A stretch of 36,367 nucleotides of DNA, taken from the NCBI RefSeq assembly GCF_937997535.1, contig NZ_CALKTT010000094.1, forward strand, positions 1 to 36,367, given 5' to 3'. The stretch is from an uncultured Campylobacter sp. Lineage in GTDB: Bacteria; Campylobacterota; Campylobacteria; Campylobacterales; Campylobacteraceae. Positions 24,972-33,391 of the stretch are shown here, one piece after another. A model generated the notes under the pieces. It saw nothing but the letters and a program-made list of their open reading frames with translations. It did not search any database and was not told the origin of the DNA. Numbering within the stretch: position 1 is the first letter of the stretch; each line of letters opens with the position of its first letter. Position numbers and translations under genes: made by a program.

Positions 24972-25285
24972 GAAATTGCCTCTATATTGGAATTTACAAG
25001 CGCTACTAGCTCAGGCGAACTGATGCCGCTTAAAAACTGCTCCCAAAGGTGCATCGGAAAAATATTTTCGTCGTAATGAATCGTCAGCGAGCCAATTAGG
25101 GAGTTAAATTTATACTCTTTTATCCCGCGAATTGCAGCTATTTTAGCCTTCAGGCTCTCCTCGCTCACGCTATCTCGCAACTCCCTAATTTTGGGACTTA
25201 CGCGGATACGAATACGACCTTTGCTGTGGCTGATTTTGCTAAAATACTTATGAAATTCCAAAATATCGTTGTGATTTATTTTCAT
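24968..25285 (-). CDS. Small Arg-rich HMA-like protein (FezC-like)
   Basis: 105 residues from the ATG at 25285, which has AAGGA 5 nt upstream; a TTG at 25309 in the same frame has no such support. After a helical start the first strand reads SHSKGRIRIRVSP (19-31), giving an S-x-G-R-x-R-x-R-V motif. A later strand reads YKFNSLIGSLTIHYD. The N-terminus of the ATPase in this cluster shows the same two elements (TKTRLRIKV and FNAKIGSLILKLD), so both contain a related HMA-like ferredoxin fold without CxxC. I recall an Arg-rich SxGRxR motif as typical of Fez proteins in ferrosome clusters. It is the first gene of the operon. Confidence 0.72.
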   Translation of the reverse strand: MKINHNDILEFHKYFSKISHSKGRIRIRVSPKIRELRDSVSEESLKAKIAAIRGIKEYKFNSLIGSLTIHYDENIFPMHLWEQFLSGISSPELVALVNSNIEAIS

Positions 25286-25350
25286 ATTTTTCCTTAAATT
25301 TGCGCCCAAATAATATCATAAATCATTTAATTCCTGCTAAATTTTGCGAA

Positions 25351-25878
25351 TTATTTGCGTTTAGGACGGAATATTTTTATCTTATTTTCATCCGCTGTTA
25401 TGTAATTTCCTCCCATTAAATCAATACAATACGGCACGGCAGGAAACACTGGTAGAAGGCACTCTTTAATCGCTTTTGGATTGCCCGGTAAGTTTATAAT
25501 CAGAGATTTTTTGCGGATCGCTGCTATCTGGCGAGATAAAATTGCCGTAGGCACGATCTTTTGGCTTTCTGCGCGCATTAGTTCGCCAAAGCCTGGCATT
25601 AATTTCTCACTTACTGCTTCGGTCGCTTCAGGCGTTACATCGCGTGGAGCAGGACCCGTACCGCCCGTAGTTAGCACTAAATCACAATCCGCTTCGTCGC
25701 AAAGATAAATCAGCTTATCTTTGATCAGCTCTAGCTCATCTGGAACTATTTCATAAAAATACTGCTTCTCACAAGTTAGCCAATCATCCATCACGGCAAT
25801 TATCTCTTTGCCTCCTAAATCCTGGTAAACGCCACCGCTAGCGCGATCACTGATCGTTAAAACACCTATTTTTACCAT
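25351..25878 (-). CDS. mog: Molybdopterin adenylyltransferase (MogA/MoaB family)
   Basis: 175 residues. It has the MoCF-biosynthesis fold: IGVLTISDRASGGVYQDLGG at the N-terminus, VLTTGGTGPAPRDVTPEAT in the middle with the nucleotide-binding GGTG and the conserved Asp, and LIINLPGNPKAIKECL near the end. It activates molybdopterin with ATP before metal insertion into molybdenum or tungsten enzymes, in the cytoplasm. Length and motifs favour MogA over MoaB. AGGAGAG stands before the ATG. It is followed by the ferrosome-like cluster after 65 bp and preceded by the FtsH paralogue after about 36 bp. Confidence 0.9.
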   Translation of the reverse strand: MVKIGVLTISDRASGGVYQDLGGKEIIAVMDDWLTCEKQYFYEIVPDELELIKDKLIYLCDEADCDLVLTTGGTGPAPRDVTPEATEAVSEKLMPGFGELMRAESQKIVPTAILSRQIAAIRKKSLIINLPGNPKAIKECLLPVFPAVPYCIDLMGGNYITADENKIKIFRPKRK

Positions 25879-25914
25879 TTTCCTCTCCTTTATTAGAATT
25901 TTAAATTTTAAAAT

Positions 25915-27702
25915 TTAATCGAAATTTAGCGTGCCGTCTTGCGGCTTTTCTTCAGAGCTTTCGCTATCTTTTTCCGGCTTTTGCAAATCTTGCTCTTGCG
26001 CGGAGACGCCTTCTTGCTCCACACCATCAGATTCGCAAATCTTTTGAACATCCTCGAAAGTTATGAACTCATAGACGAAAATTTGCTTTGAAATTTGATT
26101 TAGCTTATCCTGCATCGTGCGGATTATCTCGCTTACCTCGTCGTAGCAATCTTGCAAAATTTTATTCACGCTCTGCGCGCTAGGGGTGAAGCTATCGCCC
26201 ATCGCGAGCTCGAAAACCATCTTTTGCGCCAGCGCGATAGCCTGCTTTACGTCGCTAGCGGAATTTGAAAAAGCGTCGTTTTTATGGATCTGTAGCGCCG
26301 CCATACCGCTTAAAAGCACTTTGATTTGATTTAAAATTTGCGTTTTGGATTCGATCTCGAAATCCTCGTTTAAAAATTTATCGTTTAAAAGCTCGATCTT
26401 TTCGAAATCAAACGAATACCAATACGCGCTAAGCGCCTTTGCGCCCTGATAGAACGCCTGGATCTCCTTTTCGTATTCGGTTAGAATTCTACTTTTTTGC
26501 ACGCCGTAAAAGACCCTCATTCGCACGTTTTCAAAATCGCTAAGCTCGATCGTATCGCTGCCGCGCTTAAGAGCGTTGATCGCGGCTTCATTTACCAGCG
26601 TCGCTACTCCGGCGCCGCTAAAGCCCACGCAGAGGCGGCTTACTTTGTTGATATTCGCGCTGCATCTTTTACCCTCGAGATAAATTTTTAAAATTTCAAT
26701 GCGGTCTTTGTAGTTCGGAAGCCCGATGAAAACGCGCCTATCAAAGCGCCCCGAGCGCAATAACGCATCGTCGATCAAATTTATTTTATTGGTCGCGCCG
26801 ATTACCATCACGCCGCTATTTTCCTCAAATCCATCCATCTCGGTCAGCAGCTGATTTAGCGTCGCTTCCCGCTCATCGTTGCGCCCGATACCGCGCTTGC
26901 CGCCGACCGCGTCAATCTCGTCGATAAAAATAATCGCAGGCGCGCAGGATTTGGCCTTCGCAAACAGCTCGCGAACCCGCCTAGCGCCGACGCCCACAAA
27001 GACCTCGGCGAAGCTTGCGCCGCTTTGGTAAAAAAACGGCACGTCCGCCTCGCCGGCTACCGCTTTTGCGATAAGCGTTTTACCGACGCCGGGCTCGCCG
27101 ATCATTAAAATTCCTTTCGGCAGCTTGATGCCGAAATTTCGGTATTTTGCGGGATTTTTTAAAAAATCCACAATCTCGATTAGCTCGTCCTTAACCTCGC
27201 TGATGCCCGCGACGTCGCTAAATCTCACGTCGCTAACGCTTGGCGAAAGATCGCCGAGATCGCCGCCCGAGCTAGCGCTCTGACGCGCGACGCCTACGCC
27301 GTCTAGCCTACGGCGTCTAGCCAAAACGGTTTCAAAATAATATACGAAGAGAAAAAATGCGAACGTAAAAATCACCAAAATCGCGCTGATACCGCCGCTT
27401 CCGCTATCTTCTTCCTTCGTAATCAAAGCGTGATTAGAAAGTTCTTTTAAATTAACGATATCGGTTAAAATTTTATAGCGTTTGCCGTCGTAAACGAAGC
27501 TTAACGTGCCGTCCTCGATATGCGCGCGCTTGATCTGATCTGCGCGGACTAGCTCGCTAAATTCGCGCTCGGTGATGTATCGCGAATCGTCTTTAAAATA
27601 AACGATCGAGAGCAAAACGATAAGTAGCACTAAAAAAATCAGAATTATATTTAGCTTGCTTTTTTTGATTTTATGCAAAATTTCCATCAAATTTAACCTC
27701 AT
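25915..27702 (-). CDS. FtsH-like AAA+ membrane protein lacking the protease zinc motif
   Basis: 595 residues. Two membrane helices at about 18-36 and 105-125 flank a small periplasmic domain, as in FtsH. The AAA module is complete: Walker A GEPGVGKT (202-209), pore loop FVGVG (235-239), Walker B IIFIDEID (257-264), and the second region of homology ending RSGRFDRR (316-323). In the C-terminal domain the place of the HEAGH zinc motif (following EKEIQAF) reads YQGAK (418-422), so both His ligands and the catalytic Glu are gone. It should unfold or remodel proteins but not cleave them. I recall an FtsH-like gene next to the mtaB homologue in H. pylori (HP0286). The start overlaps the mtaB gene by 32 bp. 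Confidence 0.9.
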   Translation of the reverse strand: MRLNLMEILHKIKKSKLNIILIFLVLLIVLLSIVYFKDDSRYITEREFSELVRADQIKRAHIEDGTLSFVYDGKRYKILTDIVNLKELSNHALITKEEDSGSGGISAILVIFTFAFFLFVYYFETVLARRRRLDGVGVARQSASSGGDLGDLSPSVSDVRFSDVAGISEVKDELIEIVDFLKNPAKYRNFGIKLPKGILMIGEPGVGKTLIAKAVAGEADVPFFYQSGASFAEVFVGVGARRVRELFAKAKSCAPAIIFIDEIDAVGGKRGIGRNDEREATLNQLLTEMDGFEENSGVMVIGATNKINLIDDALLRSGRFDRRVFIGLPNYKDRIEILKIYLEGKRCSANINKVSRLCVGFSGAGVATLVNEAAINALKRGSDTIELSDFENVRMRVFYGVQKSRILTEYEKEIQAFYQGAKALSAYWYSFDFEKIELLNDKFLNEDFEIESKTQILNQIKVLLSGMAALQIHKNDAFSNSASDVKQAIALAQKMVFELAMGDSFTPSAQSVNKILQDCYDEVSEIIRTMQDKLNQISKQIFVYEFITFEDVQKICESDGVEQEGVSAQEQDLQKPEKDSESSEEKPQDGTLNFD

Positions 27703-28903
27703 AATCTCTTATCTCCATCCATTTTTTCGACAAATCCTCATCGCTTTTGATCCAAATTTTATCATAAAATTGATCATATCCTTCATAAAATTCTCCGTTT
27801 TTCCGCTCGATCAGCACATTTAACGGCACCTTGTGCGAAAGGCGAAATTTATAATTATTCAGCGCCGTTATATTCTGCAACATCTTTAGCCGCGCCTTCG
27901 CCGTTTTGCCGTCTATGCGGCCTTTTAGCGAGGCCGAAGCGGTCCCTTGCCGCGGCGAAAAGATAAAGGCGTGCAGATGCGTGAGCGGGAATTTTTTGAA
28001 ATTTTCCACCGCTTCGAGCCAAATTTCTTCGCTCTCGCCCGGATGCGCGACGATAAAATCCGTCCCCAGCGCAAATCCGCGCTCCGCAAGCTCGCAAAAA
28101 AGCTCCAAATCCCTTAGCGCGGAATTTCGGCGGCGCATTATGCTAAGCATCTTTTGCGAAGTGTGCTGAAGCGCGATATGCAGATGCCGCTCCAACCACG
28201 GCTCGGATAGAATTTCGCAAAAGCTCGCATCTATCTGCGAGGGCTCGATACTGCCTAGGCGAATGCGGCGAATTCCGCGAATCGCGCCTAGTTTTTGAAG
28301 CAGCGTGCCCAGGCTTGTGCCTGAGGCTTTGCCGTAGCTTCCGATATTGGTGCCCGTTAGCACGATCTCGCTAAAGCCGTTTGCGGCAAGGCTCGCCGCC
28401 TCTTTTAAGATCGCGTCTTCAGAGCTGCTGCGCGAGCGGCCGCGCACCGAGGGGATTATGCAGTAGCTGCAGTTAAAATCGCACCCTTCTTGAATTTTAA
28501 TAAAGGCCTTGGTGTGATCCTCGTAGTCGCTTACCAGGTTTTTTTCGATGCCGTCAAGACCTCCGATATCGTAAAATTTCGACTCTGAGCCCAAAAACTC
28601 GTCGATTTTTTCCTTTTGCGACATCCCGAATACGCCAAAGACCGCGCCGTTTTTATACAGCTCCTCGCCGCGCGAAACCGCGCCGCAGCCGGTTAGCAAT
28701 ATCTTTTTACCGAGGCGGTTCATCTTATTTACGTAGTTTCGCACGTCTGCGTCGGCGCCGTTCGTAACGGTGCAGGAGTTTATCACGACGACATCGGCGC
28801 CCTGCTCGTCGTGCGTAATCTCGCCCGATTTGAGGTTGCTTTTGATAAGCTGCGTGTCGTAGATATTGGTGCGACACCCAAACGTTTTAAAATAAATTTT
28901 CAA
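27671..28903 (-). CDS. mtaB: tRNA threonylcarbamoyladenosine methylthiotransferase, MtaB-like
   Basis: 410 residues. Methylthiotransferase with an N-terminal UPF0004 domain holding Cys10, Cys44 and Cys73 for one iron-sulfur cluster (FKTFGCRTNIYD, VVINSCTVTNGAD, LLTGCGAV), and a radical SAM core with CDFNCSYC (141-148) for the second cluster. The sequence GRSRS after the core and the overall length favour the MtaB branch (ms2t6A37) over MiaB or RimO. The C-terminus has a short TRAM-like segment (VPLNVLIERKNGEFYEGYDQ). The gene overlaps the MscS gene by 4 bp and the FtsH paralogue gene by 32 bp, so the operon is very tight. Confidence 0.9.
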   Translation of the reverse strand: MKIYFKTFGCRTNIYDTQLIKSNLKSGEITHDEQGADVVVINSCTVTNGADADVRNYVNKMNRLGKKILLTGCGAVSRGEELYKNGAVFGVFGMSQKEKIDEFLGSESKFYDIGGLDGIEKNLVSDYEDHTKAFIKIQEGCDFNCSYCIIPSVRGRSRSSSEDAILKEAASLAANGFSEIVLTGTNIGSYGKASGTSLGTLLQKLGAIRGIRRIRLGSIEPSQIDASFCEILSEPWLERHLHIALQHTSQKMLSIMRRRNSALRDLELFCELAERGFALGTDFIVAHPGESEEIWLEAVENFKKFPLTHLHAFIFSPRQGTASASLKGRIDGKTAKARLKMLQNITALNNYKFRLSHKVPLNVLIERKNGEFYEGYDQFYDKIWIKSDEDLSKKWMEIRDYEVKFDGNFA

Positions 28904-30609
28904 ATTTCGCTCCCAGATCCGCTTCCTGTGGAAAAGCCCGCGCCCTGCGCCGCTGCGTTTAAATTTTGTGAGCCTTGCTGCTCGAAGCCGATATCTTGCG
29001 CCGTGAAATTTCCGCCTGCCGCCGCCATGTAGTTTTTGCCGTTAAAAAGCGTGTATGCAGGATAGGCGATCTTGATGTCGGGCTCGCTTCTTAGGGCGTC
29101 TAAAATTTCAGCCGAGATATTGCTGCGAAGCCCGAGCGTCGCGTAAGAGTTCGTCATATACCAAACCGAAATTTCAATGCCGTATGGCTCGAAAAAGCTG
29201 AAAATTCTAGGCTCGACGTTTGGATTTTTGATGCTATATTGCGAACGAAGCTTGCCCATCTGCTTTTTGGCGATGTCGGTGTAGCCCTTGGAATACTTCC
29301 GCACTATGTTTTTTATAAGATACATCGCCTTTTTATGGTTGCTATCAAAAGTTAAAAGTATGCTGATGCCGTCCCAGACGGTCTTAAGCCCGCTGTGGGT
29401 GTAGTTTGAGATAAGATCGGTAAAAATATAATTGTTCGGTATGAAAATTACCCTGCCTGCGCGTTTATTTTCTCTCCACGTAGTCATAGTAACGTCCTCG
29501 AAAATCGTCATCCTAAGCACCGAAATATCGATGATATCGCCTACGTAGGTCTCGCCGTTTTTATGCACCCGGATACGATCGCCCACGCGAAAGCTGCCGC
29601 CAAGCACGATCGTAAGCCAGCCTAAGGAGCTCATAAACATATCTTTCATCGCAATCGCAAGACCTGCCGAGGCAAAGCCAAGAACCGTCACGAAGTGCGT
29701 CATATTCTCGATGTAAGAAAAGAGCAGTATCAGCGCAATCAGCGTGAAATTTAAAACATTGATAGCTTTATTTACGATATAAAAATTCTCGTCGTTTTTG
29801 ATATATTTTTTCGCCACTACCTTGCAGAAAAACGACAGCGCGATGACTACGAGTATCCATACGGCGATGTTTCCCGCACGCTTGATCTGCGCTTTTATAT
29901 CGGCGGTCTGCACGGCGATTTGGGAGTTGATCTTTTTTTCGTAAACGTCGTACGTGGTCTGCGCGATCTCGTATGCGGAGCTGAACTCTCCGAGCTCGTA
30001 ATCTAAGCTTTTAAGCTCCGCCGCAGCGCTTGCGTCCGTATCAATCTGCATCAAACGCTCATATAGCGCCCTTTTTGCTTCAAGTTTATTGATTAAAATT
30101 TTGATATTTTCGATGGCGTTTTTCTGCTCCATCTTTTGAGCTTGTAAATTTCTAATCGTAGAAAAACCCGAAATTATCGAAAAAGGATTTGTAATGCGCG
30201 CGGGCTCGGGAGTTTCGGGCATCGCGATGATATCTAAAAACGGGGATTTTTCATACTCTTTTAGCAGCATGAGCTGCTCTTTTACGGCGCGGAGTCTTTT
30301 CTGAATCTCTGCGATCTTATCGGTGCCGGCGCTTTTTTTTAGCTCCGCTTCGAGCTGGCTGGATTGCTTTTGTAAATTTTGATAGCCGATGAAATTTGAA
30401 AAGCGAGAGACCCAGATATTATTTTTGATCTCATCGTCTATCGCTTTTATTTGAGCTTTTAGCGATGAAGCGAGCTCCGCGCTTTGCGTCTGATTTTTGT
30501 CGTTTTGAGGCACGCCGGAGCCGATCTGTGCACTCGGATTTGCAGGTGTGAAATTTCCCTCGCAAAAACCAAGGCTAAAAATCAAAAAAACGGCTAGGAT
30601 TATTTTCAT
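28900..30609 (-). CDS. MscS-family mechanosensitive ion channel
   Basis: 569 residues. A signal peptide (KIILAVFLIFSLGFCEG) is followed by a periplasmic coiled-coil region of roughly 200 residues with many Lys/Glu/Gln heptads (LEAELKKSAGTDKIAEIQKR). Membrane helices lie at about 247-265, 285-305 and 308-340. The pore helix and beta domain of MscS follow: LGFASAGLAIAMKDMFMSSL, IVLGGSFRVGDRIRV, GDIIDISVLRMTIFE and IFIPNNYIFTDLISNYTHS. The C-terminus has a Gly/Ser/Ala-rich tail. It would release solutes under hypo-osmotic stress. The gene order with aroB and mtaB agrees with what I recall of HP0283-HP0285 in H. pylori. Confidence 0.93.
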   Translation of the reverse strand: MKIILAVFLIFSLGFCEGNFTPANPSAQIGSGVPQNDKNQTQSAELASSLKAQIKAIDDEIKNNIWVSRFSNFIGYQNLQKQSSQLEAELKKSAGTDKIAEIQKRLRAVKEQLMLLKEYEKSPFLDIIAMPETPEPARITNPFSIISGFSTIRNLQAQKMEQKNAIENIKILINKLEAKRALYERLMQIDTDASAAAELKSLDYELGEFSSAYEIAQTTYDVYEKKINSQIAVQTADIKAQIKRAGNIAVWILVVIALSFFCKVVAKKYIKNDENFYIVNKAINVLNFTLIALILLFSYIENMTHFVTVLGFASAGLAIAMKDMFMSSLGWLTIVLGGSFRVGDRIRVHKNGETYVGDIIDISVLRMTIFEDVTMTTWRENKRAGRVIFIPNNYIFTDLISNYTHSGLKTVWDGISILLTFDSNHKKAMYLIKNIVRKYSKGYTDIAKKQMGKLRSQYSIKNPNVEPRIFSFFEPYGIEISVWYMTNSYATLGLRSNISAEILDALRSEPDIKIAYPAYTLFNGKNYMAAAGGNFTAQDIGFEQQGSQNLNAAAQGAGFSTGSGSGSEI

Positions 30610-31637
30610 GCAAACTCTCTTAACGTGGCTATTACCGCGGCTTTGTCTATATCATCGGCAATACGAAATTTACCGATGCCATCTGGCAGGATAAATTTTA
30701 TCTTGCCGTTTTCGCTCTTTTTATCGAGAAAAAACAGCTCGTAAAATTCCGCCGCATCCTCTACGTGGAATTTTATCGGAAGCGCGAATTTTTGAAGCAC
30801 TTCACGGATCTTCTCCTCCTGCTCGCCGCTTAGCTTACCGAGGCGTCGCGCCAAAGCGTTTGCCATCGACATTCCGATCGCCACAGCCTCGCCGTGCAAA
30901 AATTTTTTATAATTAGTAATTTTTTCGATAGCGTGAGCAAAGGTGTGTCCGTAGTTTAACACTGCACGCACGCCGCTTTCGCGCTCATCACGCTCTACAA
31001 CGTTTGCTTTAATCTCCACGCAACGAGCAATTACGTGTGAAATTTCATCGGCGCTTTTTAGATCATGCGTCTCGAAAAATTTAAATAGTTCGACATCAAA
31101 GCATACAGCCATCTTTACCGCCTCCGCAACGCCTGCGGCAAACTCTCGCGCAGGAAGCGTCGATAAAAATTTACTCTCGCAATAAACCGTACGCGGCTGA
31201 TAAAAGGAGCCGATTAAATTTTTACCGAAGCGATTATTCACGCCCGTCTTGCCGCCGACGCTTGCATCTACTTGCGCTAGCAAGGTCGTAGGTATATTGA
31301 TAAAATCAATGCCGCGTTCATAAATGCTCGCACAAAAGCCCGTTATATCGCTGATGACGCCGCCGCCAAGAGCGATGAGCGTGCTTTTGCGATCAAGCTT
31401 GGAGCCAAAAAGCTGCTCTAAGATTTGCTCTACGCTTGCGGTATTTTTATACTCCTCGCCGTCTGGGATCGTGATGATAAATTTTTGCTCGCAATCTAGC
31501 CGCTGCAGTAAGAAATCAAGCCACAGCCCCGCTACTTTGGGGTTTGTAATGATCGCTACTTTGCCTTTGAGCTTGATCTCTTGCAATTCGTCGATAAACA
31601 CGCTGTATTTTTTACCTAAATTAAGATCGATTTTCAT
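30606..31637 (-). CDS. aroB: 3-dehydroquinate synthase
   Basis: 343 residues. NAD- and metal-dependent second enzyme of the shikimate pathway, converting DAHP to 3-dehydroquinate. Signatures seen are IPDGEEYKNTASVEQILEQL, LGGGVISDITGFCASIYERG (NAD site), IPTTLLAQVDASVGGKTGVN, the LNYGHTFAHAIEK metal site, and HGEAVAIGM. All expected metal-binding Glu/His positions appear present. It overlaps the MscS gene by 4 bp and follows the COG3400 gene by 43 bp, so it belongs to the same long operon. Confidence 0.97.
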   Translation of the reverse strand: MKIDLNLGKKYSVFIDELQEIKLKGKVAIITNPKVAGLWLDFLLQRLDCEQKFIITIPDGEEYKNTASVEQILEQLFGSKLDRKSTLIALGGGVISDITGFCASIYERGIDFINIPTTLLAQVDASVGGKTGVNNRFGKNLIGSFYQPRTVYCESKFLSTLPAREFAAGVAEAVKMAVCFDVELFKFFETHDLKSADEISHVIARCVEIKANVVERDERESGVRAVLNYGHTFAHAIEKITNYKKFLHGEAVAIGMSMANALARRLGKLSGEQEEKIREVLQKFALPIKFHVEDAAEFYELFFLDKKSENGKIKFILPDGIGKFRIADDIDKAAVIATLREFA

Positions 31638-31680
31638 ACGCTAGCCTTTGATTTTTGGGTAATTGTAACATAAATTTCGA

Positions 31681-33099
31681 TTACTTTTCATACCCGTAAT
31701 CGCTCGGGATAAAAATTTGATGATTTTTACCGAGTTTAAAATACATCTGATCCAAATCCTGATTGAAAATAGATGTGAGCTTGCGCGCCAAAATTCTATC
31801 ATTAAATGGCACGAATTGCAGCAGATCTCGCTCGCTACCTAGCGCTAAAATCGGATTTTGTCGCTCGCAAGGAATCACGAATAAACTCTGCTTAAAAAGC
31901 TTCGACAAGCTCACGTAGCTTTGCGCAAACTCGCCCCTTTCGCTCTCGCCGAAAAGATACAAATACACGTCTAGCCCTAGCTGCGAGCTAATGTCAAAGA
32001 CGATGCTTGATTCCTCGCGAAGCCGCTCGCCGGCACTTAGCACGACACTTTTACGCACATCTTTTAGCTCGCCCTCTCCAAGGCTTAACACCGGAATTTC
32101 AAGCGCTTTAAGTGCTGCTTTTTTCGCTTCGAAAACTCCGCTTGAGCAAACTACCAAGCCTGCTTTATTTTCGCTCACGTCGCGCTTTAAATTTAATTCG
32201 CCCGAGTAATCGATGAGAATTTCAAATTTATCCCGCTCACACAGCGCTTTAAGCTCGCTAAAAGTGTCGTTTAGCAAAGGATTTAAAATTCGCAGATAAA
32301 TTTTATGATTTCTAATATGCAAATCCAAAAACTCAAGCGCCCTAACCGTCCTAGCTATCTCGTCGCCGCTCATTTTTTTCATATCGATTAGCGCGAAAAT
32401 ATTTAGCCCAAACGGCGATGGAAATTGCCCGCTTTGCTTTTTTACTTCAGCAAATACCGCTCGCAGCGCGCTAGGCTCACCAACGACTAAGATCGTATCA
32501 TTCGGATATATTCGCGAGCCGGGCGTCGTTACGATGTAATTATTGTGGCGGTAGATCATCGGAATTTGATATTTGGTATTAGAAAGCGTACTGATTTTTT
32601 TATACGCGAACGAGCTTCCTACGGGCACTTTTACCTCCATTATCTCTCCGCGTCCAAGCCCGATGTTATCAGCAAAAATGGGACTGTCCGGCAAAAAGCC
32701 GATGAAGCGCGAGGAATTTAGCGCGAGGGTATTTACGATTTTTACGTGAGCTTCGTTTTTATTATCGCGCAAAAGCCCCCAAAAATCGGCTGCGTAAAGC
32801 TCCAGATCGGGAGCAAGCGTCTTTAAATTTTCTAGCGTCACCTTGGCGTCAAACTCATCATCCATTATCATTATGCAGCGATCGAATTCCGCTAGGCTCA
32901 GCACGACGCGCAGCCGCTCAATGCTCGTGGGATCGAAAATTTCGATGCTGAAATTTTGCTCTTTTTGCAGCGCCTCCGGGACGCTGAGCGCATTTTTTGC
33001 GACGACGCGGTAATTATGTACGACGTCTTTGATCTTATAAACCTGGGATAAAAAATGGCGCGCAAACTTTCCGCTTGCGATGATAAGGATCTGTTTCAT
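31681..33099 (-). CDS. COG3400-type protein with TrkA-N-like and TrkA-C-like domains
   Basis: 472 residues, soluble. The N-terminus KQILIIASGKFARHFLSQVY begins a Rossmann-like TrkA-N domain, though GKFARHF departs from the usual GxGxxG. A TrkA-C-like domain lies near 150-220 (EIMEVKVPVGSSFAYKKIST, GSRIYPNDTILVVGEP). The second half (GLNIFALIDMKKMSGDEIAR, IPVLSLGEGELKDVRK) is a third domain that resembles nucleotide-binding or universal-stress-like folds. It matches the COG3400 family, which I recall next to aroB in Helicobacter (HP0282). It would sense nucleotides and may control K+ transport, but no channel gene is adjacent. A promoter (33127-33155) precedes it. Confidence 0.78.
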   Translation of the reverse strand: MKQILIIASGKFARHFLSQVYKIKDVVHNYRVVAKNALSVPEALQKEQNFSIEIFDPTSIERLRVVLSLAEFDRCIMIMDDEFDAKVTLENLKTLAPDLELYAADFWGLLRDNKNEAHVKIVNTLALNSSRFIGFLPDSPIFADNIGLGRGEIMEVKVPVGSSFAYKKISTLSNTKYQIPMIYRHNNYIVTTPGSRIYPNDTILVVGEPSALRAVFAEVKKQSGQFPSPFGLNIFALIDMKKMSGDEIARTVRALEFLDLHIRNHKIYLRILNPLLNDTFSELKALCERDKFEILIDYSGELNLKRDVSENKAGLVVCSSGVFEAKKAALKALEIPVLSLGEGELKDVRKSVVLSAGERLREESSIVFDISSQLGLDVYLYLFGESERGEFAQSYVSLSKLFKQSLFVIPCERQNPILALGSERDLLQFVPFNDRILARKLTSIFNQDLDQMYFKLGKNHQIFIPSDYGYEK

Positions 33100-33126
33100 T
33101 GCTCTCCGTTTCGTGGTTTTGCAAAG

Positions 33127-33155
33127 ATTATAACCAAAAACGGCTAAATTTTAAA
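33127..33155 (-). promoter_or_regulatory. Promoter of the COG3400-aroB-mscS-mtaB-ftsH-like operon
   Basis: The minus strand has TATAAT (33132-33127) and TTTAAA (33155-33150) at 17-bp spacing, 27 bp before the ATG of the COG3400-type gene. GGAGAG is the ribosome binding site. Confidence 0.55.
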
Positions 33156-33249
33156 CCGCGCGCGGATAAATTTTGCAGGCAAACCGAGGCACGGCGACCT
33201 AAAAATTTAAAGATCGAAATTTTAAAATCAAGGTTTAAAATTCCAAATC

Positions 33250-33342
33250 CGAGGCTTAACTTTTAAAATGAATTAAAACCAAGCCTCGTTAAATTTAGTC
33301 TCGCCGCTTAGAGCTATAAAATTTCATAAATTTAAAAGCGGC
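33250..33342 (-). terminator. Two tandem hairpins downstream of the TonB receptor gene
   Basis: CGAGGCTT (33250-33257) pairs perfectly with AAGCCTCG (33281-33288) around an AT-rich loop. GCCGCTT (33303-33309) pairs with AAGCGGC (33336-33342). Both lie within 50-140 bp after the receptor stop codon on the minus-strand transcript. Long loops and weak U-tracts make them imperfect terminators. The rest of 33100-33391 is AT-rich and holds no gene. Confidence 0.4.
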
Positions 33343-33391
33343 ACCATAATCATTCGCGCCGCTTAAGCAGAAATTTTAAACCCGCTAGATT

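Noticed and set aside
25262..25350. Possible Fur box before the first gene of the ferrosome-like cluster
   Set aside because: TGATTTATGATATTATTTG is only AT-rich with GAT repeats and lacks the TGATAAT-N-ATTATCA symmetry.
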